A stretch of 64,000 nt of DNA from Thermincola carboxydiphila (GTDB lineage: Bacteria; Bacillota; Thermincolia; Thermincolales; UBA2595), in assembly GCA_016841725.1 (NCBI GenBank), contig JAENYP010000005.1, forward strand, positions 59,493 through 123,492. The letters run 5' to 3'. The notes below the pieces were generated by a model. The model had not been told where the DNA came from and did not search any database. It saw only the letters and a list, made by a program, of their open reading frames with translations. Made by a program: the position numbers and the translations under genes. The first letter of the stretch is position 1; each line of letters starts with the position of its first letter. Positions 43,006 to 51,860 of this stretch are shown piece by piece.

Positions 43006-45507
43006 TCAGGCACGCTGAATAACGCCTGTGGTGCCATTAACTGAAATGGGTTCCCCATCTTTGAACATTTCAGTTGCCCTGATAACACCCATAACTGCCG
43101 GAATGCCATATTCCCTGGCAATAATGGCCGCATGGGAAGCAGCTCCCCCGGTTTCTACCAATAACCCTGCAGCAGTGGTAAACAACGGTGTCCAGGCAGG
43201 GTTTGTATAGGGAGCTACCAGGATATCTCCCTTCCTGACCCGGTGGAAGTCCCCCGGGTCTTTGATTATCCTGGCAATTCCTTTTACCAGCCCCTGGCTG
43301 GCCGGTACTCCCCTGATTACCTCAGAATCGCCGACAGGCTGGCTGCGCATGCTCCAGCGTGCCATCCGGCGCACCTGCTCATCCTTCCTTGACATAATCC
43401 TGGCATTCAGTTCCTTTACATTGACGTCCTCAAGCCCGTGATATATGATGAGAAGAATCTCCTTGATTTCAAAATAGGTCAGGTAATAGATATCCCCCAG
43501 GTCTTTTATTAGTCCCATCCTTACAAAGCGCTTGCCCAGTTCGGCAAAGAGTATTCTGAACACGTGCAGGCTCCGGGTAACATCATAGTGGCTGTCTTCA
43601 CGGAAGGCCGCAAAACTCCGGGCATGTCTGACCAGTTTTTGAAACAATTTATCGGCTTTTAACAGGGAATAGATGCCCTTTGACAGCCGGGAACCTACCA
43701 GTTCTTCAGCTTCTTTGGCCTTTACGGCCCTGTCCGCTTCCCTGGTCCTGAATTCATCAGGGTCCTCATCCAGCATAGCCCTGATTATCCCGAAAACAAC
43801 TTCCGGAGAATCCTGCCAGGTGGGAGAACCTATCCCGCCTAGTCCCATATTTGTTTCCCGTTCTCCGAATTCAAGCAGGAATTCATTAAATTTACCGAGG
43901 AATTCCCGGCCGGCTTCAGTTTCCTCAAGCCGGGTGAGAATTTTATCAGGAGGAATGTTTTCAAACAAGGCGCTGACCTCCCGGCTCTTTGCCGCCTCTG
44001 CAGCCAGTTCCCGGACTGCCCGGTTGGTCCGGAGGGTTGCATTGTCAAGCCCGGTAACCAGCTTCTCATATACTGCCACAGCCTTATCCCCAAACATAAA
44101 GCGCATCCATCTCAGAAGGATGGCGCCGGGAATCCTGTTCTGCGCAAAATACCTGTATCTTAACACATTAAAGTAGTGGAAATGATGTAATCCCTCAGTA
44201 ATATAATCAAGGACAACTTCCAGAGGCAGTGTGGACATGTCCCTTCTCTTCAGCTTTTCAAGCATATCCAGGAGGTATACCTGCTCGGCGGCCCATTCCC
44301 CTGCCGGGTCGGATCCCAGAGTTTTGCCCACCCGGAAATACTGCCAGAGCCTTTTAAAACCCAGTCTGATCGTCGGAGGCACAAAAAATTCCGGAAAGAT
44401 CCCCCTGTCAACCCGGCTCCAATCCGTTTCACCAATCGTATAGCCAAAATTCTGCATAGCCTCAAACTGGGCCATGAAAAGCACCTTGACTACTACCCCG
44501 TCAATAGGCATAATGGGGTCCGGAAACCTCTCGGCAACCCAGGCCATGACTTCCTGCCTGTCCTTATTCATGGCAGACCGGTCAATATCAGGCAGGTCTT
44601 CATCCCTCAGGGTGGTAATGGGTCTGGTCTGCAGGAAGTACATTTTGCCCCTGCAATATGCCCACTCAATGTCCTGGTAATTGCCATAGTAGATTTCGAT
44701 TTTTAGTCCGGTATGGGCCAGTTCCCTGATATCATAATCTGTAAGCATCTGACCGTTTCCCGGATCACTGATATCCTTGGAAACCAGTTCAATATTGGCT
44801 TCACCGCTTTTCTTCAGCACATAAACATCACCGGCAGCATGCCCTGAAACCAACTGCTCCCCCAGACCCCTGACAGCTTCAATACGTATCTCTTCCCTGG
44901 AGTTAGTTACCGGATTGGCAGTAAACATAACCCCTGCCACCTGTGCCGGAATCATCTCCTGGACAATTACCGCCATTTTTACCAAATGGTGTTCAAAACC
45001 GTTGCGTTCCCGGTAGTGGATTGCCCTGGTGGTCCATAAGGAGGCCCAGCACTTCTTAACTGCCTTGAGGACATTTTCTATGCCCTCGACTTCAAGAAAC
45101 GTTTCCTGCTGGCCTGCAAAAGACGCCCCCACCAGGTCTTCAGCAGTAGCTGATGACCTGACCGCAACCTGCAGCCCGTCTTTGCCTTCAGCCAAGCGGT
45201 TAAAGGCAGCGGTCACGGCATTCTCATAATCCGGCAGCAGGGGCATCGCTGTAACCATCTCACCGATTTCCAGACTTACCTGCTCCAGGGCATCGATATT
45301 CCCGGTATCAATCAAGGCCAGTTTTTCCTTGATTTTTTGATCTATACCATAATGCTTCAGGTTTTGGTAGCAGGCATCAGCCACCAGGCAGAACCCGGCC
45401 GGACATGGCAGGTTCCGGGCCAGGTCCCCGAGGTTGGCTGCCTTGCCACCTACCTTATCTGTATCATCCTGATAAATTTCCGTTAACCAGTACACATTTT
45501 TCCCCAT
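43006..45507 (-). CDS. PEP synthase-related / rifampin phosphotransferase-like enzyme
   Basis: 833 residues. N-terminal pyruvate-phosphate-dikinase ATP-grasp domain (VGGKAANLGDLA, VRSSATAEDLVGASFAGQQE, about 1-310), a long helical middle (about 320-740) and a C-terminal phosphohistidine domain, ETGGAASHAAIIAREYG (about 780). The TIM-barrel PEP/pyruvate-binding domain of true PEP synthase is missing after it. This order equals rifampin phosphotransferase, which moves the beta-phosphate of ATP to the drug; many homologues have unknown substrates. ATG 45507 follows GGGGGAG. A TetR gene lies just upstream. Confidence 0.85.
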   Translation of the reverse strand: MGKNVYWLTEIYQDDTDKVGGKAANLGDLARNLPCPAGFCLVADACYQNLKHYGIDQKIKEKLALIDTGNIDALEQVSLEIGEMVTAMPLLPDYENAVTAAFNRLAEGKDGLQVAVRSSATAEDLVGASFAGQQETFLEVEGIENVLKAVKKCWASLWTTRAIHYRERNGFEHHLVKMAVIVQEMIPAQVAGVMFTANPVTNSREEIRIEAVRGLGEQLVSGHAAGDVYVLKKSGEANIELVSKDISDPGNGQMLTDYDIRELAHTGLKIEIYYGNYQDIEWAYCRGKMYFLQTRPITTLRDEDLPDIDRSAMNKDRQEVMAWVAERFPDPIMPIDGVVVKVLFMAQFEAMQNFGYTIGETDWSRVDRGIFPEFFVPPTIRLGFKRLWQYFRVGKTLGSDPAGEWAAEQVYLLDMLEKLKRRDMSTLPLEVVLDYITEGLHHFHYFNVLRYRYFAQNRIPGAILLRWMRFMFGDKAVAVYEKLVTGLDNATLRTNRAVRELAAEAAKSREVSALFENIPPDKILTRLEETEAGREFLGKFNEFLLEFGERETNMGLGGIGSPTWQDSPEVVFGIIRAMLDEDPDEFRTREADRAVKAKEAEELVGSRLSKGIYSLLKADKLFQKLVRHARSFAAFREDSHYDVTRSLHVFRILFAELGKRFVRMGLIKDLGDIYYLTYFEIKEILLIIYHGLEDVNVKELNARIMSRKDEQVRRMARWSMRSQPVGDSEVIRGVPASQGLVKGIARIIKDPGDFHRVRKGDILVAPYTNPAWTPLFTTAAGLLVETGGAASHAAIIAREYGIPAVMGVIRATEMFKDGEPISVNGTTGVIQRA

Positions 45508-45572
45508 TACGCTCCCCCATTCCGGTTAAGTTGCCATATTCAGTCAGCGCCCCTATTAGTCCGAACTCAATA

Positions 45573-46172
45573 CTAGTCAGCGCTCAGCGCCCCGATAAGG
45601 AAAAAATCCACACCTCGCATGTAAAGACGGTACAGCCCCTGGCCGGCACCTGATTCAAACCAGCGGCACATAATCATCATAGTGATACCCATCAGGTGGT
45701 CCACCATCTCCATGACATCTATATCATCCCTGATATCTCCCATTTCCTGACCCATTTTCAATACTTCAGCAATAAACAGTTCAAAGTGCATTCTATAATT
45801 GAGCGGGTCACTGAGTTTAGTATTTACCCTCTCCAACTGGTAAACCCGTATCAGTTCAGGATATTCCTCAAACCAGGCGGCCAGACTCTGATAAGTCCTG
45901 GCCAGGCGCTGCCGGGTATCTTTAATCGCCATGACCTCGGCCCAGATTTTCTCGCTTCTTTGAATACTCAGGTTCTCCATGAACTCATGAAGAATCGCTT
46001 CCTTGGAAGGAAAATAATTATAAAATGTTCCTTTCCCTATATCTGCTCTCTCTGTAATCTGGTCTACCGTAGTATTGTCATACCCCTGTTCCACAAATAA
46101 CCTGAAGGATACATCAAGAAGCTTCTGCCTTGTCTCTTCCTTTTTTCGCTCCCTGCGGGTCTGCTGTTCCAT
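45573..46172 (-). CDS. TetR-family regulator
   Basis: 199 residues. The N-terminal helix-turn-helix ADIGKGTFYNYFPSKEAIL is canonical. The C-terminal ligand-binding domain (about 60-199) is diverse. It lies 66 bases upstream of the phosphotransferase-like gene in the same direction and probably controls it and itself. Confidence 0.92.
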   Translation of the reverse strand: MEQQTRRERKKEETRQKLLDVSFRLFVEQGYDNTTVDQITERADIGKGTFYNYFPSKEAILHEFMENLSIQRSEKIWAEVMAIKDTRQRLARTYQSLAAWFEEYPELIRVYQLERVNTKLSDPLNYRMHFELFIAEVLKMGQEMGDIRDDIDVMEMVDHLMGITMMIMCRWFESGAGQGLYRLYMRGVDFFLIGALSAD

Positions 46173-46297
46173 CTCCCCACCTCTTTTAATAATAATCGAT
46201 ATTTTTGGCGTTATATGACTATGGTCATTTATGTTCTCCAGTCATATTTTAGCACTGTCATGATTGCAGGTCAACTAAAAAGTTTAGCCATAAAGAA

Positions 46298-46338
46298 TTA
46301 CGGGACTGTCTCATTTTTCATGGAGACAACCCCGTAAA
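46298..46338. terminator. Hairpin terminator
   Basis: TTACGGGACTGTCTC and GAGACAACCCCGTAA form a long stem around ATTTTTCATG; read on the minus strand it follows the gene ending at 46394. Confidence 0.65.
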
Positions 46339-46393
46339 TTTCTTATGATATCATTATGGAGTTTTTGAATTCTCTTTTGTCATTGTTATGTAA

Positions 46394-46687
46394 TTAAGCC
46401 TCATACCTGGAGTTTATGGTTTGGTATTCCTGTTCGGATATTTTCCTGGCGCCACTGATAAACCTGGATAACATTGTATCTGCAAAGATTCTTTTTGCTG
46501 AATCAAGGTCGTATTGGTCAGACGGGTACATTTGGGATAAGGTTCTTCGGATTTTTTCCTTTTTAAGGTTAGTCACTTTAACATCCGTGTGGACCACAAT
46601 AGACTCATCACTACTTGCGACTGAGGCCTTCACGGGAGTCACCTTGTAAGCTATTCCCCGCTCCTCATCATAGTAATAAAAACACAT
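46394..46687 (-). CDS. Hypothetical protein (97 aa)
   Basis: No family recognised. It begins MCFYYYDEERGIAYKVTPVK, then beta-like strands (DESIVVHTDVKVTNL) and a helical end (SAKRIFADTMLSRFISGARK). No signal peptide. ATG 46687 was chosen because AGGAGGGG lies eight bases before it. Confidence 0.6.
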   Translation of the reverse strand: MCFYYYDEERGIAYKVTPVKASVASSDESIVVHTDVKVTNLKKEKIRRTLSQMYPSDQYDLDSAKRIFADTMLSRFISGARKISEQEYQTINSRYEA

Positions 46688-46693
46688 CGCCAA

Positions 46694-47037
46694 CCCCTCC
46701 TTAAAATTTAAACGACCATCTTAATTCAGGCATCTTATTATACAGTATGTAATTGTCATTATTAAATTTCGACACTGTTAATATTTTTCCTTGTCAGCTT
46801 TCAAAAAATATTTAACCAGCAGGAATATTAAACTATTTTTATTACATTGTAACATTTTTTATAAATTTTATTCATTAAATTTAAAATCTGGTAGAATTTT
46901 TAAGGTCCCCGGGTCAGAATCCTGAAACTGAGGGCAAAGATAAGAATAATTGCTGCAGTTATCACCAGCAGAATCTCCCTGAAGAGGCCAAATACTTCTC
47001 CTGCCTCAATATCAACACCAACCAGACATCATTTTTG
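46694..47037. other. AT-rich intergenic stretch with possible broken small frame
   Basis: Mostly AT-rich and featureless. On the minus strand about 46905-47030 reads LVGVDIEAGEVFGLFREILL then VITAAIILIFALSFRIL with a stop, a plausible single membrane helix, but no start or ribosome site precedes it. It could be the frameshifted end of a small membrane protein gene downstream of the one at 47038. Confidence 0.3.
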
Positions 47038-47253
47038 CTAAGGTTTTCTGTTTTTGGGGAACAGAAAGTAAAAAACTACAATTAAGATTACGGTTAAACT
47101 AAAAACCTTGACACCTACTGCCAGTGACTTTAATTCAATAATTGCTATCCCAAGCAAAATCAACATAACCCTGTTCCATCCCCGCTGAAAATAGGCAGCA
47201 ACAAAAAGGAACAGCGCCAGTAACCCAATTAACCAGAACATAATCCACCTCAT
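47038..47253 (-). CDS. Small membrane protein (71 aa)
   Basis: Two or three hydrophobic helices (FWLIGLLALFLFVAAYF, VMLILLGIAIIELKSLAVG, VFSLTVILIVVFYFLF) with a basic end PKNRKP. No family recognised. The start may be ATG 47253 or the second ATG at 47241; AGGTGG lies between them. Confidence 0.6.
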   Translation of the reverse strand: MRWIMFWLIGLLALFLFVAAYFQRGWNRVMLILLGIAIIELKSLAVGVKVFSLTVILIVVFYFLFPKNRKP

Positions 47254-47367
47254 TGATTTTTGTCATTATTTGCGGCCCTGTGTTACTTAATTAATGTTAT
47301 AACATTTTTCGTCATTCTTTGCAAAAACACCTCCTATGCCTTCGCTGTTAAAATAAATAATCTCCCT

Positions 47368-47400
47368 GAACTATTTTTCAAGGAGATTTTGATATCACCA
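47368..47400. terminator. Hairpin terminator
   Basis: AATCTCC and GGAGATT with pairing TGAA/TTCA inside form a stem around ACTATTTT; a T-rich run follows on both strands. It lies after the pseudo-receiver gene on the minus strand. Confidence 0.6.
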
Positions 47401-47439
47401 TAGATTGCTGTCATAGTTATTTCACTTGTCTGCTTGCAC

Positions 47440-47814
47440 CTATTCCGCCGAAACCTTCTGAGCCAAAACCATTTCCCTGATCAGGCGCATCATTTCCTGG
47501 GGTTTGAATGGTCTGGTCAAAGTGCGGATAGTACTCATCAGCCCGGCCGACTCCATACTATCGGTCTTCCTGCCGGCCATGGTAATTATCCTCGCATCAG
47601 GAAACTTTTCTTTTAACAGGGTAATTCCGTCCGGACTACCGCTGCCGGAATCGCAAAGGTGACCAATTACAAGGTCAGCATGATTTTGATGAAACAACCG
47701 CTCCCCTAGCTCACAATCGGGAGCTTCAATAACATCATAACCTGACTTTGCAATTACTTCACAAAGTATTGACCTTATCAGTTCATCTTCCTCAATAACC
47801 ATAATCAAAGCCAT
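47440..47814 (-). CDS. Receiver-domain protein lacking the phospho-acceptor Asp
   Basis: 124 residues with the fold pattern of a response regulator receiver: MVIEEDELIRSIL at the acidic pocket, ADLVIGHLCDSGSGSPDGI where the acceptor Asp should follow LVI (His/Gly here), and LTRPFKPQEMM where the conserved Lys is Arg. It cannot be phosphorylated in the usual way. No output domain. ATG 47814 follows GGGAGG. It may be a phosphorylation-independent signalling domain. Confidence 0.8.
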   Translation of the reverse strand: MALIMVIEEDELIRSILCEVIAKSGYDVIEAPDCELGERLFHQNHADLVIGHLCDSGSGSPDGITLLKEKFPDARIITMAGRKTDSMESAGLMSTIRTLTRPFKPQEMMRLIREMVLAQKVSAE

Positions 47815-47891
47815 TGCCTAAGCCTCCCTGATTAGATTTCTGACACCCCCGGTGGTTCAAAATGCGGTTTTCATGGTCTGAAATAAAGTTA

Positions 47892-48593
47892 TCAGGGCTC
47901 AAATATCCTGCTGTCATAAGCGGTTCCTGATGCCTGCCAGACATAGCTAACATAATTTCCGTTATAAATCTTGTGTTTAATATACCTGACTCCCGCTATG
48001 GTATCCATTTTCAGAAAAGCCGCAGTTACCCGCAGCGACTTCAGGGCTTCTGCTTTTTCTTCAAACAGTGAAGTTGACAATTGGGTATGTGGATATCCCT
48101 CATGACCCTCTTCTGACAGCGCCGTTATCCCAGTCTCATTTTCCATGGCAGCCTCAAATTCAGGAAATTCCTGAAAACACGCATCACACAACCTCTCGTA
48201 ATTCATGACACCAGGGCAGATATATGACAGCCTACCTGCAGATTTCAGGATACATCCCGAACAGAACTGACCAGAACATTTGTCACAAGTTAGTGAACAG
48301 CCTAAACAAACAGGCCGGCCGCACTGCCGGCACTTTGGGGCACAGCCAGGGCATATTATTGTATAACAGCCGCGGCACATTACATGACAGTCATAGCAGA
48401 TTTTCTGACCACATTCCTCGCATTCAATAAGACACCGGCGGCATGACAAACGACCACATTGATCACATTTTGCTTCCTCTTCTGTTCTTCTAACAGGTTT
48501 CTTACAGTGATAACATTCAAAATCTATTGTTATTAATGTACTGCTTTTTTTACAAATGTCTCTAATGGCGGCCGGAATCCTAAAAAGCCTCAT
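47892..48593 (-). CDS. Cysteine-rich zinc-binding protein with B-box/RING-like repeats
   Basis: About 233 residues. Residues 20-130 hold at least ten C-x-x-C pairs: CYHCKKP, CDQCGRLSCRRC, CEECGQKICYDCHVMCRGC, CPGCAPKCRQCGRPVC, CDKCSGQFCSGC. This looks like a row of treble-clef zinc fingers, rare in bacteria. The C-terminal 90 residues are ordinary and unrecognised. No membrane segment. ATG 48593 was preferred over GTG 48602. Its function is not known; nucleic acid or protein binding are both possible. Confidence 0.7.
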   Translation of the reverse strand: MRLFRIPAAIRDICKKSSTLITIDFECYHCKKPVRRTEEEAKCDQCGRLSCRRCLIECEECGQKICYDCHVMCRGCYTIICPGCAPKCRQCGRPVCLGCSLTCDKCSGQFCSGCILKSAGRLSYICPGVMNYERLCDACFQEFPEFEAAMENETGITALSEEGHEGYPHTQLSTSLFEEKAEALKSLRVTAAFLKMDTIAGVRYIKHKIYNGNYVSYVWQASGTAYDSRIFEP

Positions 48594-48783
48594 GGACCAC
48601 ACACCCTACATTTGCGCTTTGCAAAGGCTAAGCGGTAATATTACTTTCTTCGGCAAATCTCAAAAATTACCTTCCTGTTTTTCTACTTTATTCGTAAAAA
48701 GTTTAATTATACCAGAAATAAAGTCCGTGTACCTGGCTGATGCAAACTAAAAAACAGCAAAAAAACGGTCGGACGGGCGCACT

Positions 48784-49509
48784 CTAAATAACTGAATCGT
48801 CGTCTTCCACTTCCTGAATATACCGGGGATTGTCATTCCTGATATCAACATAAAAAGTGCCCTGTGTGGATAGAGTTGCCAGAAATACCTCACCTATATT
48901 TCTGATGCCTCTGGAATAAAGCTCGTTATAGAGCCACTCATGGCTTAAACTGTTTTGCTTCAGGTTTTGTTCAACAATCCTGCCGTCTCTGATTATTTCA
49001 GACGAGACTCCCTTGTAATTTGTACTTATATTCAGGTCCTTTGGAGTAACCGGTGTATACTGGCTCTTTTTTTGTATGCTGAGCTTTCCATGAGGTTCAA
49101 GAATGGCAAATTCAACTTCACCAATGTCAAAAACACTCTTTTCCCTTAACTGCATCAGCAGGTCATCGATGTTATAGCGGATTTTTTTCATATTTTTTTC
49201 AAAAATTTTTCCATTCTGAATCAGAATCATCGGTTCCCCTTCCAGCAGTTTTCGAAACGGAACACTCTTTAGAGAGATATATCCTGTCACGATAACTGAA
49301 AGGGTCAGGATAACCGGACTTATTAGAACATAAAAACCCTGTACCTCTGTCGTAACAAATGCTCCACCGATAGTTCCGATGGTAATGCCAATAACAAAAT
49401 CAAAAAAGGTCAGCTGTGACAGTAGTTTTTTCCCGATTAACCGGCTTAGGAAGACTAATAAGAAAAAAACTATCAGCGAATACAATACCACTTGGTAGAC
49501 ATCACTCAT
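48784..49509 (-). CDS. DUF421 (YetF/YcaP-like) membrane protein
   Basis: 241 residues. Three N-terminal membrane helices and the family signatures SRLIGKKLLSQLTFFDFVIG and GEPMILIQNGKI are present. The cytoplasmic DUF421 domain covers about 85-225. Function is unknown; the B. subtilis homologues are sporulation-linked. ATG 49509 follows AGGAGGG. Confidence 0.9.
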   Translation of the reverse strand: MSDVYQVVLYSLIVFFLLVFLSRLIGKKLLSQLTFFDFVIGITIGTIGGAFVTTEVQGFYVLISPVILTLSVIVTGYISLKSVPFRKLLEGEPMILIQNGKIFEKNMKKIRYNIDDLLMQLREKSVFDIGEVEFAILEPHGKLSIQKKSQYTPVTPKDLNISTNYKGVSSEIIRDGRIVEQNLKQNSLSHEWLYNELYSRGIRNIGEVFLATLSTQGTFYVDIRNDNPRYIQEVEDDDSVI

Positions 49510-49786
49510 TTTTTTGCACCCTCCTGCAGTGGTTGGTTAATTATCATTATGAGTTAATTATCTCCAATTGGCTTTAACTCTATCAGCCGTACTTTTCCTT
49601 GCTATAATTTACTACAGATTTACTTTGTGAAACAATAAAAATACCCCGTTTCACGGAAACAACATGGCCTGACCCGTACAGTTAGATTAAACTTGCCACG
49701 AGTTCAGGAGGTACAGGATAGTCTGCCTGAACCCCACCTTTTCATCAATCAAGATAGAAAAAATCAGTGGAATTTAATATCCTATA

Positions 49787-50344
49787 TTAATAACGAGAAT
49801 GATCTAACATATTTACATTCTGGGGATTAAATACAACCGTCTTCTCAAAGCACTTCATTTTGGCGTTAAATTTATAGTCGGTAACCAAAAACCCCGCACT
49901 GCAATTCTGCATTGTAGTTATATGTACAGTATTTTGTTCTGAGGTATATATCCAATAGTTTAATTCACCAAGTTGAACATAATCATCAAAAAGAATATAC
50001 TCATTATCACCATCAATAACTGTCAAAAGCCAGGGCTGACCATCATCCCAGGCAATTTGACCTTTAGGGTCTTTTTCAGCCGCTGTGTATAATTGAACTG
50101 ACTCTTCCTGTCCGTCTTGATTAATGTCAATCTTTGAATCATCAAGCAAAGTCAGCATATCCACGGTATTCTTTATTTTCGTCGCGTATATGAAATCTTC
50201 TTTTGTGTCAGTCTGCTGACCGTTAGGACTACTTGGCGATTGAATCTGGTTTTGACTGGCATTTTGTGTGTTTGAACACCCAACAAATAACCCCAAGAAA
50301 GTTACGATAAGTAAAACAAAAAATATCCTTATTCCCTGTTTCAA
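49787..50344 (-). CDS. Lipoprotein of unknown function (185 aa)
   Basis: Signal peptide with lipobox FVGC (Cys 23), then a low-complexity N/Q/S linker (SNTQNASQNQIQSPSSPNG) and a domain with KIDINQDGQEESVQLYT, a calcium-loop-like or FG-GAP-like D-x-N-x-D-G motif. It is expected on the outer face of the membrane. TTG 50344 follows GGAGGGGG. Its promoter region contains the deleted rluA copy. Confidence 0.75.
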   Translation of the reverse strand: MKQGIRIFFVLLIVTFLGLFVGCSNTQNASQNQIQSPSSPNGQQTDTKEDFIYATKIKNTVDMLTLLDDSKIDINQDGQEESVQLYTAAEKDPKGQIAWDDGQPWLLTVIDGDNEYILFDDYVQLGELNYWIYTSEQNTVHITTMQNCSAGFLVTDYKFNAKMKCFEKTVVFNPQNVNMLDHSRY

Positions 50345-50374
50345 AACCTTACCCCCTCCTATAATTCCGGTGAA

Positions 50375-50555
50375 AATTATTATTCTTCATATTACCATTT
50401 TAACTTATTTGGCCCCTTTTGTCTGTCCTAATTCCGGTATCGTTATATGTTTGAACAAGCTGCGCTTCACCCACCCCCGCAGCGGGAAAGAAGTAATTCT
50501 GGGTGTTCCATTGGCGGCGGACATACAGGCGGCTATTGATCATCCGGTTAAGTAG
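50375..50555 (+). pseudogene. Internally deleted copy of the rluA-like region
   Basis: 50375-50440 matches the non-coding region 53335-53400 upstream of the rluA-like gene (TTTTAACTTATTTGGC, TTTTGTCTGTC in both). At about 50450 it jumps to the 3' end of the gene, with AACAAGCTGCGCTTCACCCA and CGGTTAAGTAGTAAAAC matching 54288-54396. About 890 bases are missing. The remaining 34 codons (NKLRFTHPRSGKEVIL) cannot act alone. Confidence 0.85.
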
Positions 50556-50568
50556 TAAAACCCCTGCG

Positions 50569-51468
50569 CTATCTAATTTCTTTTTTAAACTGCTCTCCGT
50601 TTTCGTACTCCACTCTCAGGAATGAACGATCAAAAGTTGTGCTGCTATAATCATACTTTGCCCTAAAATTCCGGATACTTCCGTCAGGTTTCCCGCCGCT
50701 TTCAATAAGTTCGGTTTGGCCTACTCGCTTATCACCGTTGTATGCTTCCAAATAGGCCCCGTTCAATCTTACCTGACCAGGGCTGCTTATAAATTCTTCC
50801 AAGTCAATCTCATATATCTTTCTTTCCTGGTCAATAGTCACACCACAGGCTAGAGGCGCATATATGCCATCAGAGATACTGCCCATATTGAGACTTGCAA
50901 TTTCACTGCTTTTGAGACGGCTTCCGTCCTTGACGGTGATATAGTATTCCATACTCTGATGTTCACGCCCGGCCTCTTCTGCCACAATATTGGTCTTACT
51001 GTCCCCGTTTCCTCCCCCAATATAGTGCACTGCAGTTTTCCAGTACGGCTCTGTCTCCAGTTCCTCTTTCAGTTCAACCACAAATCTTCCGTCTCCCACA
51101 GAAGCGGCCTGTTGTGAAATAAAGTCAGTTTCGCCCTGCTTACGGTAGTGAAAGGTAACCGGAGCGCTGCCGGGATAGTCTTTTATTATCCAGGACAACA
51201 GCACTGCCGTGTTACCGCCCTCTTGTTTAATTCCGGCAATATCCACAGGGGTAACCCAGCGCTGTTCAGTTTCAACAATGTTCATGGTCTGGTTTATGCG
51301 GTCAGTACTCTGCTGGTTTGAAGACCTGACAGCATTGATTTCATTATGGATTGTATCTAAACGCATGTTCATCGTATTATTAAACTTGTTGACCTTTGTT
51401 ACCAATGCTGCGTTAATGGCGAGACTTATTGCCAGCAATGCAATTCCAATGCGAATTAAACGTTCCAA
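50569..51468 (-). CDS. Membrane-anchored hypothetical protein (299 aa)
   Basis: One N-terminal membrane helix (IGIALLAISLAINAALVT), a short coiled region (MNMRLDTIHNEINAVRSSNQ) and an outer domain with immunoglobulin-like beta strands (VTFHYRKQGETDF, WKTAVHYIGGG). No family recognised. TTG 51468 was chosen since GGGAGG lies eight bases upstream. It may sense or bind surface material; this is not shown. Confidence 0.65.
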   Translation of the reverse strand: MERLIRIGIALLAISLAINAALVTKVNKFNNTMNMRLDTIHNEINAVRSSNQQSTDRINQTMNIVETEQRWVTPVDIAGIKQEGGNTAVLLSWIIKDYPGSAPVTFHYRKQGETDFISQQAASVGDGRFVVELKEELETEPYWKTAVHYIGGGNGDSKTNIVAEEAGREHQSMEYYITVKDGSRLKSSEIASLNMGSISDGIYAPLACGVTIDQERKIYEIDLEEFISSPGQVRLNGAYLEAYNGDKRVGQTELIESGGKPDGSIRNFRAKYDYSSTTFDRSFLRVEYENGEQFKKEIR

Positions 51469-51584
51469 ATATTTTGCCTCCCTCAAATGTTACTTGAATT
51501 CTCACATGATAAAGGAACCAGAGCGTCTTTGAATCTTATTCTTTTATTTAACAAAGGCAGTATTCAGCCAAAGCACCGTTAATC

Positions 51585-51738
51585 GCGATTAAGTATGACA
51601 TCAACCATAGTCTTTCTTGGCTGGCAGAATAAATTTTCAACTTTATTTTGAAATTCTCCATACGTTATATGGTCTTCATGTGTTCCGGAAATGACTTTAA
51701 TATCAGGAAAGTTCTTTTCAACTGCTTCAATATATTTG
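51585..51738 (-). pseudogene. 3' fragment of a gene split by the IS200/IS605 element
   Basis: The minus-strand frame TTKYIEAVEKNFPDIKVISG then THEDHITYGEFQNKVEN ... VDVILNRD ends with TAA. It is open up to the right end of the insertion sequence. The 5' part (FTGEKVLWIPEFQENTGNDN) lies on the other side at 53250-53332. I cannot name the protein. Confidence 0.7.
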
Positions 51739-51742
51739 GTCG

Positions 51743-51860
51743 TGACGTACTCCCACCACCTACGCTAACGCTTAGAGGTAGGGGCTTCTTGGGACGTACC
51801 AACCCACGTTGGTATAATTACCAAGCTATCCCCGTTCGCCCAACGGTTATTTGATTATGT
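51743..51860 (-). ncRNA. Candidate TnpB guide (omega) RNA region
   Basis: The region from the tnpB stop to the right end can fold into hairpins (CCTACCTCTAAGCG/ CGCTAACG... GTAGG and AACCCACGTTGGTATAAT). In IS605 elements the omega RNA overlaps the tnpB 3' end and runs into the flank, which would act as guide (about 51720-51740). Placement is inferred from family knowledge. Confidence 0.4.

Noticed and set aside
49510-49786. Possible transposase tail (DEKVGFRQTILYLLNSWQV)
   Set aside because: Only about 19 codons without supporting motif or neighbours. The stretch otherwise shows nothing beyond AT-rich sequence and a weak hairpin.
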